NCBI GenBank assembly: GCA_022575985.1
Contig: JAKSXM010000231.1
Location: 3,040,501-3,104,500, forward strand
Direction of reading: 5' to 3'
DNA length: 64,000 nucleotides
Source: Anagrus nilaparvatae
Lineage: Eukaryota; Arthropoda; Insecta; Hymenoptera; Mymaridae
Part shown: positions 46,832 to 58,000 of the stretch, one piece after another
Position numbering within the stretch: position 1 is the first letter of the stretch
Layout of the letters: each line of letters starts with the position of its first letter
The notes under the pieces: generated by a model
Database searches by the model: none
What the model was told of the DNA's origin: nothing
The model's input: only the letters and a program-made list of their open reading frames with translations
Program-made: the position numbers and the translations under genes

Positions 46832-48252
46832 TCTGGTCTATTATTAAAGTCCTTCGCGGTATCAAAACTTGCTGTTCGCGGAATCAACGAGCTAGATTTG
46901 ATATAAAAAAGCTCGCTCGCGGGGTTCAAAGCTCAGTCTTTTTCTCAAGTTCATTCTGTGTTATTCTAAAGCTCATCCAGAGTCTTTTTCTATTTTTCAA
47001 ACTACAATTTTATTCTATTTAAATTCTTTAATTTTTTATAAGTCATTCTTTTATTGTTTATAAATTCTTTTTCATTTTTTTTCAAATTTGTATACAACAA
47101 AATACAAGGTAAATAAATTAAAATAATTAATACTTGTTATAATTTAATTTTTTCCTAAACTAACTTTCATATTTCTTCTGCTTATTAACTTGAGGGTTTG
47201 AATAAACTTTAAACCCAAAAAGAGATATTTCGCCATTTATTTGTTTATAACAAATTAATAGGCAATCCCGTCTCTTCATTTGCATAGAATAAGTTTTCAA
47301 TAAATCATAATGTAGCCCAGGACTTATATCGAAAAAAATAAATAATTTTTCGTTATTACGTCATTTTTTATGTTTTTATTTTAAAAAACACCGGCTATTC
47401 TATTTTTCTAATAAATTTAATTTTTGTCAGATCTAGCGTGTACTTCCAATCTTTTTTCTGGAAAGACTAACTATCTCAAAATAAAATTAAAAAACAAATT
47501 TTGATTCACAAATTTTTTTTATAAAAACCGATATTTTAATAATATATATATACTTTTTATTATAATTGCAAAAAGTTGACCGATTTTTAAAAATCAAGTT
47601 TTGTTTTCCTCAGCATCAAAAATTTTTCAATAATAGCATTGTTTCAACAATAGCATTTTTTTTATTATTTATTTACTTACATTTTTTATTCTATTATGTA
47701 AATTATATAAAAACACATAAAAAAAAAAAAAAAAAAAACTAATAAAGCAATAAAAAAAAGGTCTTTTCAAGTGGGATAATAAAAAAAAAGGAACAGATGT
47801 TTCATACATATACATCAAAAATTAACGAAAACACCGACAACCCCTATATATAAGCATATGAGATGGCTGATTTAGGAAAACTCGCAGAAAACGAATTTTC
47901 ACGAAACTGTGACCTATACCGATGGATTCCTTGTTATGAAAAACTCGGAAATGCTTGATCTGAAAAAAATCGCACCGTTGGTTCTTGAGATAGCCGATGG
48001 AAACATAGGTACAACGCGTTTAAAGATATAGATAGATAAGTGCACGTGCTTCATGTGTTTTCGAATTGGTTTTTTCATATAATTTTTATTATATTTATTA
48101 ATCATATAATTAATATTAAAAAATGTATAAAAAATATTATGTTTCATATTTTAAATATTATTTAAAATAATATAATATAATATATAATAACATAATTTAA
48201 AAATTTTTTTAAAAAAATTATAATTATAATTAATAAATTTAATTTTAACAAT
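46832..48252. other. Spacer, no gene seen
   Basis: A+T-rich. About 47820-48010 resembles 15430-15600 (shared blocks such as CCATTGGATTCCTTGGGATG against CCGATGGATTCCTTGTTATG), so both are pieces of one dispersed repeat. ORF 47914-48147 is a shadow. Confidence 0.4.
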
Positions 48253-48517
48253 TATATCGAGGGCTCCTATTAAAAGCTAGCGATGTTTTTTAATGTCTAA
48301 GTTAAAAATAGCTAAATACTTTTGTGTCTTATTAAAACCTCGCGTTGTTTTTATTGCTTATTAAAAGCTAGCTATGTGCTATACTATTAATATACTCATA
48401 GCTAGTTTTTAATAAGCAATAAAAACAAAGCGAGGTTTTAATAAGTCCGTAAAAACAGCGATCTTTTAACAAGACCCTAAAAAACAACGCTAGCTTTTAA
48501 TAGGAGCCCTCGATATA
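48253..48517. mobile_element. 265-bp palindromic MITE
   Basis: TATATCGAGGGCTCCTATTA and its reverse complement form the ends, and TATTAAAAGCTAGC motifs recur in both orientations throughout. Probable TA or TATA duplication, hard to separate from the TIR. Non-coding. Confidence 0.65.
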
Positions 48518-48563
48518 TGAAAAAACAAATGCATGTATAATATTTAAGTAAAAAAAATTCTAT

Positions 48564-48738
48564 GTATATACGAAAATCAGCGCGCGCAGCTGATCTTGTA
48601 AAACGAAGGATGAGAGAAAGTTCATCCCGTAAAATGCCGGATGAGAAATTTCGACACTGCGAATTATAGGTAGAGACCCTAGAATATAGGATCGACAAAC
48701 TCATCCTCTATTATACCCGCTCGGCTTCTATGCGTGTA
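48564..48738. repeat. Inverted partner of 40266-40440
   Basis: Reverse-oriented copy of the 175-base G/C-richer repeat. The pair encloses the satellite, the LTR-like repeats and the Cys-rich frame. They may be terminal parts of one large (8.4-kb) element or two separate insertions. The ORF 48477-48704 is antisense noise. Confidence 0.7.
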
Positions 48739-49361
48739 GTATGTGTTCACGCTGGTGTCTAAGGTTTTTTGTCCATGGTGCTTACAATATAAAATTTAAT
48801 CGTTTCTTATTTTAAATTGTTTAAAAATTATATTTTCTAATAAAAAATTTTAGAGATCTCGATTTCGAGACAATATATAGAGACGAGGACGAAGATTTCA
48901 AATTTTTTCGAGATCGTGGCGAGATTATAGAAAATCTTGATTTCGATCCCGAAAATGGGAAATTATCTGTTTTTATTTATATTGTATAATATTTTTTTTC
49001 CATTTTGCAGTCTCAAAATATTTTTAAAGCTGTAGTTTTTAGTTTGTCAAAATATTAAAAAGTTTCTAACACTGGTTTGCATGCTACATAGTTTTCTTTT
49101 TTTTTTATTTTCTAAGTTGAAAAATTCAAAAGCTTAGCTGCAAAAAACGTCGATACGAGATAAGGCTTTCCTAATAACAAGAAACAAAATTTTGAAGCCA
49201 ACCAATAAGAGCGGAGATATTGAATGCCTTATTTCTTCGCATTACTGGATTGATTAATTTGCAGGCTGCAAACAATTAAAAATCAAGTTGCTAACATTTA
49301 ATACCTATAAATAAAAACTTGTTTAAAAGGAAATATTAAAAATTTTTTTTTGCGTAGGGGG

Positions 49362-50248
49362 TAATTCCATGGATAAATAGCACAAAATGGAACGCGAGGT
49401 CTCAGAATTAAAAAATTTTATTTTTATTCGAAAAAACTACTTAAAATTAGATGATTCACCAAATCTGAAGGTTTTTTATAGATTTTTAAGAGAGTTATGC
49501 TGTTCTAAAGTTTTTTGGTAAAATTACTCTCCTCAGCCACCATTTTTGAAAGTTCCGTAAAAAAGCTCCGGAAAACGTTAAAAAATAAAAAAAAAAAGGT
49601 TTTCGATGTAAAATTGAGATGTATCATTCTAAGGCTACCAAAATTACTATACCCTTGTAAAATTTCCTGCAGAATTCAATTTTTTTGTCAGATTTTCATT
49701 TGGTCACGTGACTAAGCGGGAAATTAGCAAAATAACTAACAAGTCGAAAATGAGAAAATTGAAAAATTCACTAAAATCAGCATTACTCTCTTATATCAAA
49801 AATTACCCTCAGGAAAATTTTTTCTATGATATATAACTTTTGGAAAAATTTCAGAAGAAAAAATTTTTTTTTCAGTGGGAAGCCTTTCGGCTATTTTCAG
49901 TTAAAGTTGTCAAATTTGGGGCAGAAATTTGAATTTTCCCGCGAATGGGCACAGAATGGGGAAAATCTGACTGAAAATTCGAAATCCTCATCAAATTTTA
50001 CATCGAAAACCTTTTTTTTTTTTATTTTTTAACGTTTTCCGGAGCTTTTTTACGGAATTTTCAAAAATGGTAGCTGAGGAGAGTAATTTTACCAAAAAAC
50101 TTTAGAACAGCATAACTCTCTTAAAAATCTATAAAAAACCTTCAGATTTGGTGAATCATCTAATTTTAAGTAGTTTTTTCGAATAAAAATAAAATTTTTT
50201 AATTCTGAGATCTCGCGTTCCATTTTGTGCTATTTATCCATGGAATTA
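49362..50248. mobile_element. 887-bp foldback element
   Basis: TAATTCCATGGATAAATAGC at the left and its reverse complement at the right. The arms are over 250 bases and nearly identical, including ACTCTCCTCAGC, CTCCGGAAAACGTT and ATTCTGAGATCTCGC-like blocks. The inner part (49640-49810, GTCACGTGACTAAG) is shared with 63843-64000. ORFs 49515-49715 and 49826-50032 fall in the arms and are not genes. Confidence 0.7.
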
Positions 50249-50472
50249 AAAATTAAACTATAGTAAATAAAATGATTTTTTTCTTGAAAAAATGAAAAGT
50301 CAGAGGAAAAAAAACCATTCTTATTACGAGTAAAATTAAGCAATTTTGCATTTTAAAAGTAGAAAACCCGTTTTTTTTTCTCAATAAAGTCCCAATTTTT
50401 TTAAGACGAATTTTTGCCAATATTAATTTTATGATAGCTGGGCTAACTTTTATCATAAAATTAAAAATATAT

Positions 50473-51496
50473 CAGGGTTGGGAAATACGGGTGATTTTGT
50501 CGAGCATTAACCGTATGCCGTACATACGGAACAGAAAAATACGGTCCATATTTTTCATAGCCGTATATACGGAAAAAAATTTTACAAACCCGTATCCGTA
50601 TGTACGGGTGAAATGAATACGGGTCCGTACAAATTTTTCTGAATATACGGGTAACAATATACGGAACCCGTATTTTAGGCATCCATTCAAACGGATGAAA
50701 AAAGTTGAGACCCGTACATACGGATAAATTTTATACGGATCCGTATATCATTTATCCGTATATACAGATGACTGAAATGCAGAGCCGTATATTATTCACC
50801 CGTATATACGGGTCTCAATTTTTTTCACCCGTTTGTACGGATGCCTAAAATACGGGATCCATATATTGTTAACCGTATATACGGATAGAATTATACTGGA
50901 CCTGTATACCTCTGATCCGTACATACGGGTGAATAATATACGGTTCCGTTTTCATTCTTGTCCGTATTATTAAGTATAAATAATACTTTTCTATATTAAA
51001 TTGGGTGATCAAAGATTTGACCCGTATATACGGGTATCTAAAATACGGCTGCCATAAAGTGAAAACCGTATATACGGCTAATATTATATGGTTCCCGTAT
51101 TTAAATTAACCGTATTTAAGGGTAAATGATATACGGTCCCGTATACGACTCATCCGTTTGTACGGTTGATTAAAGTTTTGACCCGTATACGGTTGTCTAA
51201 AATACGGGAACCGTATTATAAAAACCGTATATACGGATGAGTGATATATAGACCCGTATTCCTGTCAACCGTATATACGGTATATAAGGCAGGTTTATAA
51301 AATATGGGTCCCGTACAAATTTATCCGTATGTACGGTTTTGAAAATACTGATCCGTACATTTTTAGAACCGTATATACGGTATTTTTCATATGATTCCAT
51401 ATTAAATAAACCGTATATACGGCAAAAAATCAAAATTCATATTTTTCGCATTTCCGTATATACGGATATGATGCGCGTCCAGTATTTCCAACCCTG
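50473..51496. mobile_element. hAT-type element filled with CCGTATATACGG palindromes
   Basis: The ends are CAGGGTTGGGAAATAC and GTATTTCCAACCCTG, a hAT-like CAGGGTTGG terminus, and both flanks carry the same eight bases, AAATATAT (50465-50472 and 51497-51504). The interior has no transposase. It consists of spaced copies of the 12-base palindrome CCGTATATACGG: about ten are exact, with a similar number of variants such as CCGTACATACGG and CCGTATGTACGG, at roughly 25-80-base spacing. Many neighbours extend to ACCCGTATATACGGGT. The opposed ORFs at 50461-50690 and 51197-51433 are by-products. Confidence 0.85.
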
Positions 51497-51777
51497 AAAT
51501 ATATATATCATTAAGAAATAAAAATTTCTTATTTCCTATCCCATGTAGAAATGAAATCCTAAAAACTTACTTGGGGGTCCGGGACTTATCCGCCAAACGG
51601 ATAATAAACTGATCAGTATGTCACGCTTTTTTTCATCAGTAACTGATTACGCATGCGTATAATAAGTAGTTATAAAATTTTTTTATTTTAGTTTTGTTTT
51701 TATAAGGTTACAAATTTTGCTTTATAATTAGAAAATAATAAGTATCTTATCAAAGAAAATAAATACTTTTTTATAAA

Positions 51778-52190
51778 ATTTTCAATTTTTCACACTAACG
51801 TATTTTCAAAATTTTCCAAATTTTCCAAGAAAGGAACTTTCAACATTACCAGAGGATTTTCGAGGTTGAGAAAGGCGTTTATATTGATAAAAATTTTCAA
51901 TTTTTCACCTTAACGTATTTTCTGATTTTCCAAGATGGCGGAAGGAAAAATATGAAAAAAAGGAAGTTTATACATTACCCGCAGGTTTTGGAGATTGAGA
52001 AAAATGTTTTCATGAATAAAAAATTCGATTTTTCATACCAATATATTTTCCGATTTTCCAAGATAGTGATAAAAAAAACATGAAAAACGGAAGTTTCTAC
52101 ATTACTTTAAGTATTTGACGTTTTTACGGGATGAAAATTTTCATATTTTCACCCCAATATATTTTCCAATTTCCAATTTTCCTATACAAT
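51778..52190. repeat. ~120-bp tandem repeat
   Basis: About three and a half diverged units begin with ATTTTCAATTTTTCAC-like sequence (near 51779, 51894, 52022, 52137) and contain AACGTATTTTC, GATTTTCCAAGAT and GGAAGTTTATACATTACC-like blocks. Spacing is 115-128 bases. Non-coding. Confidence 0.6.
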
Positions 52191-52212
52191 AGTACATAAT
52201 ATATATATATAT

Positions 52213-53163
52213 ATGTTATGGGTAGAGTCCGATCTCTGGATAGTCCTAGGTCTATCCGGATAAACTTAGGACTATCCAAGCGGAGTTGGATAAAGTTCGA
52301 TTCTTGATTTTTTTCATCTTTTTTGTTCAACTTTATCCGCTTGGATAGTTCTAGGATTATCCAAGAGGCTTGGATAAAGTCCGATTCGTAAAAAATGTGA
52401 ACAAAAAAAAAATTATTTGACCATATTATTTTTTTATTTTATTTGTCATAATTTTATACTCAAATAATTTTTTGATTTAGTCAAATTAAATAATTTTATA
52501 AAGCAACTTTATTTTGAAGAAACTGAATTTCAGAAAAATGAACTTCAAACTCTCCAGCCTATGAACGTGACAACTGAAAATATTTGTAAAAAATGTGTTA
52601 ATAACATTTCATGCTAAATTTGTTCAAAAGAGTTTAGTATAAGTGATAATAGAAAAAGTGCGAAACGTGCGTTAGATAATCAAGCTTCAAAAATGATCAA
52701 AAGATCAAATTCTAAGTTTCCAAATTGCAAAGTTGGAGATACAGTCAGAGTGGGTATTCCTGATGTAGACAGAGGCCACGGAGATTTTAGAAATATATTA
52801 ATGGCAATAATAGAAATCAGCGATAACGGATTGTATAAATTAGCCAATTATAAAAATATCCACTGAAAAGAAAACTTTACGCCAACTTGCAATAATGGCA
52901 TCTAAATTTGGTGGTCAAGGCTTTCAAAGGCGTAACTGCAAACAAGGTTTCAAAACTAATAAATGCAAGTGCAAATCAAATGGATTCAAATGCAACTCAA
53001 AATGTCACAGTAGTTTGTCTTGTATAAATAAATAAAAATAAATTTATATATTGTAGCTAAAATTTTGTATTTTGTATTTTTTTTAAATTTAATTTGACTA
53101 AATCAAAAAATTATTTGAGTATAAAATTATGACAAATAAAATAAAAAAATAATATTGTGAAAT

Positions 53164-53197
<34 letters not shown>

Positions 53198-53392
53198 CAC
53201 ATTTTTTACGAATTGGACTTTATCCAAGCCTCTTAGATAATCCTATAGGACTATCCAAGCGGTGCCTGATAAAGTTGAACAAAAAAGATGAAAAAATTCA
53301 AGAATCGGACTTTATCCAACTATGCTTGGATAGTCCTAGGTATATCCAGATAGACCTAGGACTATCCAGAGATCGGACTCTACCCGTAACAT
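52213..53392. mobile_element. 1.18-kb TIR element carrying a transposon gene remnant
   Basis: Long inverted ends begin ATGTTATGGGTAGAGTCC and contain several CCTAGGACTATCCA and TTGGATAAAGT motifs in both orientations. Each arm is about 290 bases. The middle holds a decayed KRBA2-like coding piece (52500-53035) and a T30 run near 53168. It is non-autonomous now but retains part of a possible source gene. Confidence 0.75.
52500..53035 (+). pseudogene. KRBA2-like integrase-protein 3' remnant
   Basis: Pieces of frame read CKKCVNNISC, KFPNCKVGDTVRVGIPDVDR with GHGDF and NGLYKLANYKN, and a Cys-rich tail (RRNCKQGFKTNKCKCKSNG, FKCNSKCHSSLSC) that ends at 53035. This order matches the C-terminal half of KRBA2/SCAND3-like integrase proteins in many animals, where a VGTTVRVPIPDVDRGR-like stretch precedes a Cys-rich tail. 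In-frame stops after NISC and after KNIH, and a frame change before the tail, show it is dead. The integrase catalytic core is absent. Confidence 0.7.
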
Positions 53393-55024
53393 ATAAATGT
53401 TATTTCAATCGAATACATTGAGCGAGATCATCACTAAGAAACTCAATGTATTTTTCTTATATACCAATAATATGAGCTTGACGAGATTCCTTTGATTTCT
53501 TATATACACTCCCTGACTCATTTTCCTCGTGAGAAAGTATACTTGAAATCAATATATAACATGGACCACTTTGTGGCAACAAATGTTATAGCTGAGTAAA
53601 ATGTATTACATTCAAGGCACCAAATTCATGGCATTAGATGTGAATATGAATGTAATAACTAATCAAGAATGCCCTTAAAGTAAATTAAAGTATTAAAATT
53701 TTTTAGCAACTCAGAAAAACGCGGATTTCACGTTTTTTTATGCGTTTGTTTAACCTCTTAGAACAATTCCTTATACGGAGGTCACCAATAATTTGCACAA
53801 GCAGTCAAAACCGCATTTTTTGCTTTTATTTCCTTGGAAGTCGATATATATAGTGAGATATATACCGCTTTTTCCTTTAATGGAAATAATTTTTTAGGTT
53901 TGGAGACGTATGTGGATAAATTGTTAGTGTATATGTAGGATTAGAAGGAATATACAGGGTTGGTTGAACTTTAACAACTGTTTCTCAAACTCAATTATCT
54001 TTAACCTTTTTAGGATTTGGGAAGGCCAATTGCGGTCCAAGGTACGACTTTTTATAGGAGCCATGCTGACAATTCCGTCTTTAAAGCGCAGAGTTGTATT
54101 TCTACAACTCTATGCTTTAAAAGAGGTGCGAAAAACCTTAGAAAAACGCCCTCTATGCATGACATACAGAGACAGTAAATAGCACTTTCTATTTCATCTG
54201 TCTCCTGCGGACCGGCAGCCAGCTCTACTATTCCTTCTTATAATAAATTATGTTGCATTTGCAAACGAATATAAATTAGACGAATACAGAAAAAAATTGA
54301 TTGGTGAACAAATTATAAAAAAAAGGAAGTTGTATTGTCATGTTGCGTAACTTTTATGTATCATCTCCAACCCTCAGATGTAGTAAACATGTTCTATGCA
54401 TTTAGCTTGTGCTTAAACAAACCAGTTATAAGTTTTATTTGATGATATATGTAAGGTAATATATTTTTTTCAGTTTTTCTGTACTTTTTTCTGTACAAAA
54501 GTTTTTTGAAAACTTAAGTTCTGTTTCAGCTCATCCTATCTAATATTGGATTTTTTAGAAGCGATTGGGCCGCCTTAATTAATCTGATAAAAATATTTAG
54601 ATCTGCCTTTGTTGAGAATATATTCAAAACAAATATAAAAACAAAAGTAATTCAAAAATTTTTTTTAAAATATTAAAACATACATAGGATTTAAAAATTT
54701 TAATAAAACTGATTTATTTTGTGAGTAGTCAGAAAGTATTTGGTATACAAATACTATTATTAGTATTTTCCTGCTGTTGCGCAGCTGCAAAAAATGTGTT
54801 TTATCACCACTGAATTTACTTTAAAAATTATTACTTTACTTGGATCAAATTTTATTAAATTACAAATTAATTTTATTTATCTATTATTTTAATTATTTTT
54901 ACATGAATGATTCTACTTTTGTTTGAACTAAATATACTATTGTTTAATTAAATTCTTTGTAATAATATTCTCCTAATTCTTGATGAATGTTTGTAAATCA
55001 CGAGCCATAATCTAGCAAAGAGAT
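53393..55024. other. Spacer, no gene seen
   Basis: A+T-rich. It contains a hairpin at about 54079-54118 (AAAGCGCAGAGTTGT/ACAACTCTATGCTTT) and the repeat fragment near 54370-54440 shared with photolyase intron 2. The 72-residue ORF at 53964-54182 spans that hairpin and is not supported as a gene. The 3' flank of the PNGase gene is at the right end. Confidence 0.4.
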
Positions 55025-58000
55025 TCATTTACGACTCAACTCTATTTGTAACAAGATAGAAGACTCATTTAATTGTTTGTTTAAACTTTGACGAAATAAT
55101 TGAGCACTTTGCCAGGCCTGTTTTCCAATACCTCCAGAAAGAGTTGCGATAAGGCTTACCTTATTAACACCACGTAATTCTTTTGTAGTAAAATTTTCAC
55201 AATTTGGAATTTGGAGCTTTTTATTTTCATTGTCTTTAGATTCACCTTCAAGTTCCCAGCTAATTTTACCGCTATCAAGTGCAGCTGCCTTAGCTTTTAA
55301 CTTTAATGTATCAAATTCTAGGTTATTGTCTTCAACAAGAAATACCCATTTTACTTTAGCAACGTCTGATTCTGGTGTTCTGGCTAAGTAAACCATTTTC
55401 CAATCCGATTCTTCATTTTTAAACAATCCACCTTCAGTTAATTCTATTCCCTTTTCCCATTTTTTAATCTTATCTATAATTTTCATATTTTCCATATCTT
55501 TTGTTTCATACATATCATCCAATATAGAATACTTGAATTCATATTTTGTGACTTCTTCTGGTATTTTCCACTGAAATGGCTTAACATTCTTAACATTCTA
55601 GAAATTGAAAGAGTAAATATATAAAATAAAATTCAGTTAATGTTAAAATAATTTTATCTTACATTCATTTCACCACGAGCTAATTTCCAACATATTGATC
55701 CGGAAATTCTACCACCATAATCTTCCTTATTTAATTTTTCTATTGGTAATTTCATTGCTTCAAGCTCAAGGATATTCCTTTTTAATACAAGTTGTTTTCT
55801 TAGTTCGTTGTATTCATTATCATTCTGACGTAAGTTATTAACTTTATTTATAAACGATTCAAGATCTTTTTCCGAAAAATAATTTCGTCTTTTTAATACT
55901 GCTGACATATCACTGGTATATTTACCAGTTACATCTTGTATTTCATCAACTGAAAATGCTATTATGTAATTTAATTTTTTCCCCCAACCTTCTTCATAAA
56001 CTAATGGCTTGTCCATTATATTTTCACAAGAATCTGCATGAATCCATCTCTTATGAGTATCAGACCAAACCTAAAATTATTAAAATAATAAAATTTAAAT
56101 TCTTGTTTTATCTTTTTTAATGACCAGAACTGGGCATAATTGTTAAATGAAAATTATTAAATTAAATTGTCCTATCTTGATATGTGTATGTTTTAAATAA
56201 CATCCCTTTTTTTATTAAGACATATCAAGCGGCAAATTATATAATTTTTAAATTCATTTAAAAATTATTTTTCAAAAATACGCGGTTGTTAATGTAGGTA
56301 CAGAAGGTACCTGCAGCGTTTCGATCAGCACCAACACATAGATCTCTTTAAAAATTATATAATATTGCCGCTTGATATGTCTTAATAAAAAAAGGGATGT
56401 TATTTAAAACATACACATATCAAGATAGGACAATTTAATTTAATATGATTCATTTAACAATAATTATGCCCAGTTCTGGTCATTAAAAAAGATAAAACAA
56501 GAATTTATTCATCAAAAAATGGGCGATACAATTATAAAAATTTAATAATAAAATTTAAATTTAAATTTTTAATTTGAAAAAGTTATTCTGTACCTCTGTC
56601 CAAAGATGATCAGTCATATCATAAATTAATCTTGCGTCAAATCCAACCGTACGACATATGAGAGTAAATACATATGCCCATTCACCACAACGACCGGTAC
56701 GCGTTTCTAATAATGGTTCTGGATCTGTGTAACGCGGAAACTCAACAAAAGAATCACATTTGACACATCTGAAAAATAAAAAAGCTATTTTGAATCTATG
56801 GAAAAATAAAAAAATAGAACTTAGTTTAAAGTTTATATACTTAAAAATTTCTACTCTAGATATCATTGGATTAGAATCTGATCTTTTGCTAAAATGTTCA
56901 GATTCTGAATTACAGTTTTTACAATCAGGCTTGTTCATCCATGAAAAAAAATCTGTTTTGAACCAATTTAACAATTCTGCTAATAATAAATCTTCAAAGG
57001 AAATATTATTTTGAATTCCATATGCTTCTTTTTCTCTGTAAATTAAGTTTTTATAAAAATTAAACATTTATGAAGTGTTATAAGTAATAAATATTTTCCT
57101 CAAAATTGTTTATAGAGTGTTTGAAATATGACTTAATTAACAATAAAAGAGAATAATAAAGAAGATGGAATCGTATAAAATCAAACAAACATAACCTAAA
57201 AAAGAATTTTTGAACAAGCTTTATATTTAATAAAAGTTTTTAATTTTTATTAGACCCCGCCTGTAATAAATTTTTGTATATCCCGAAAAAGTTTCAAGTG
57301 AATATTTTCAAATATCTATTCGTTCAATTATAGATTAAAGTGGATCTTTTTGACGAATTTGACGTGATTGGTCGCGAGGTTTAAAAATATCTGACGAAGA
57401 ACACTGATTCGTTAGGCGAGATGTTAAAAGATTTACTTACTTCCCTAGAAAAGAAAGAAGAAAAAAATTGCGAGTTTTAAGTAAATTTTGGAGGGCAGAA
57501 AGTCAAGCATATTTATATCATGAAATATAAAAACTTATTTTAGATTATGTCCGTTACCATTGATTCCGTCCATTGTACGCACCATACAATTGATTTTTTG
57601 GTTCCTCAATGAGGAACCATTGTGATGGGTCAAATTTTGATTTTTGATTTTTTTGGCATATAAGCTTCTTTTGGGATCTCAGGAAGCTAAAAAACAGATG
57701 TTTAAAAAAAGTACGTATGTGTGTGTGTGTGTGTGTATCTAACCGGTGAAATTTCACAACCATTATGGAATTAAGACCTAATTTTTTTTTCAAAAATTTT
57801 TTCATCAAAAAATCTCAAACTATTTTTTTTTTTTTTAATTTGGAGGTAATACCTAATTTATTTCCATGAAAGTGCTTATATTCAAAAGTACGATTTTTAA
57901 TCGATATCTCGAATCTGATAATTAATTTTTTGTAAATTTTTTTCCCAAAATTTTCGCCACAAAAAAATACAAAAAACACCAAATTTTTTTTCGGTAGGAG

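Noticed and set aside
50461..51433. Overlapping Tyr/Arg-rich ORFs (repeated YGY, IRIYG)
   Set aside because: They are translations of the CCGTATATACGG array, open because the palindrome lacks stops in those frames.
53964..54182. 72-residue ORF
   Set aside because: Spans a hairpin and has no homology I can name or splice context.
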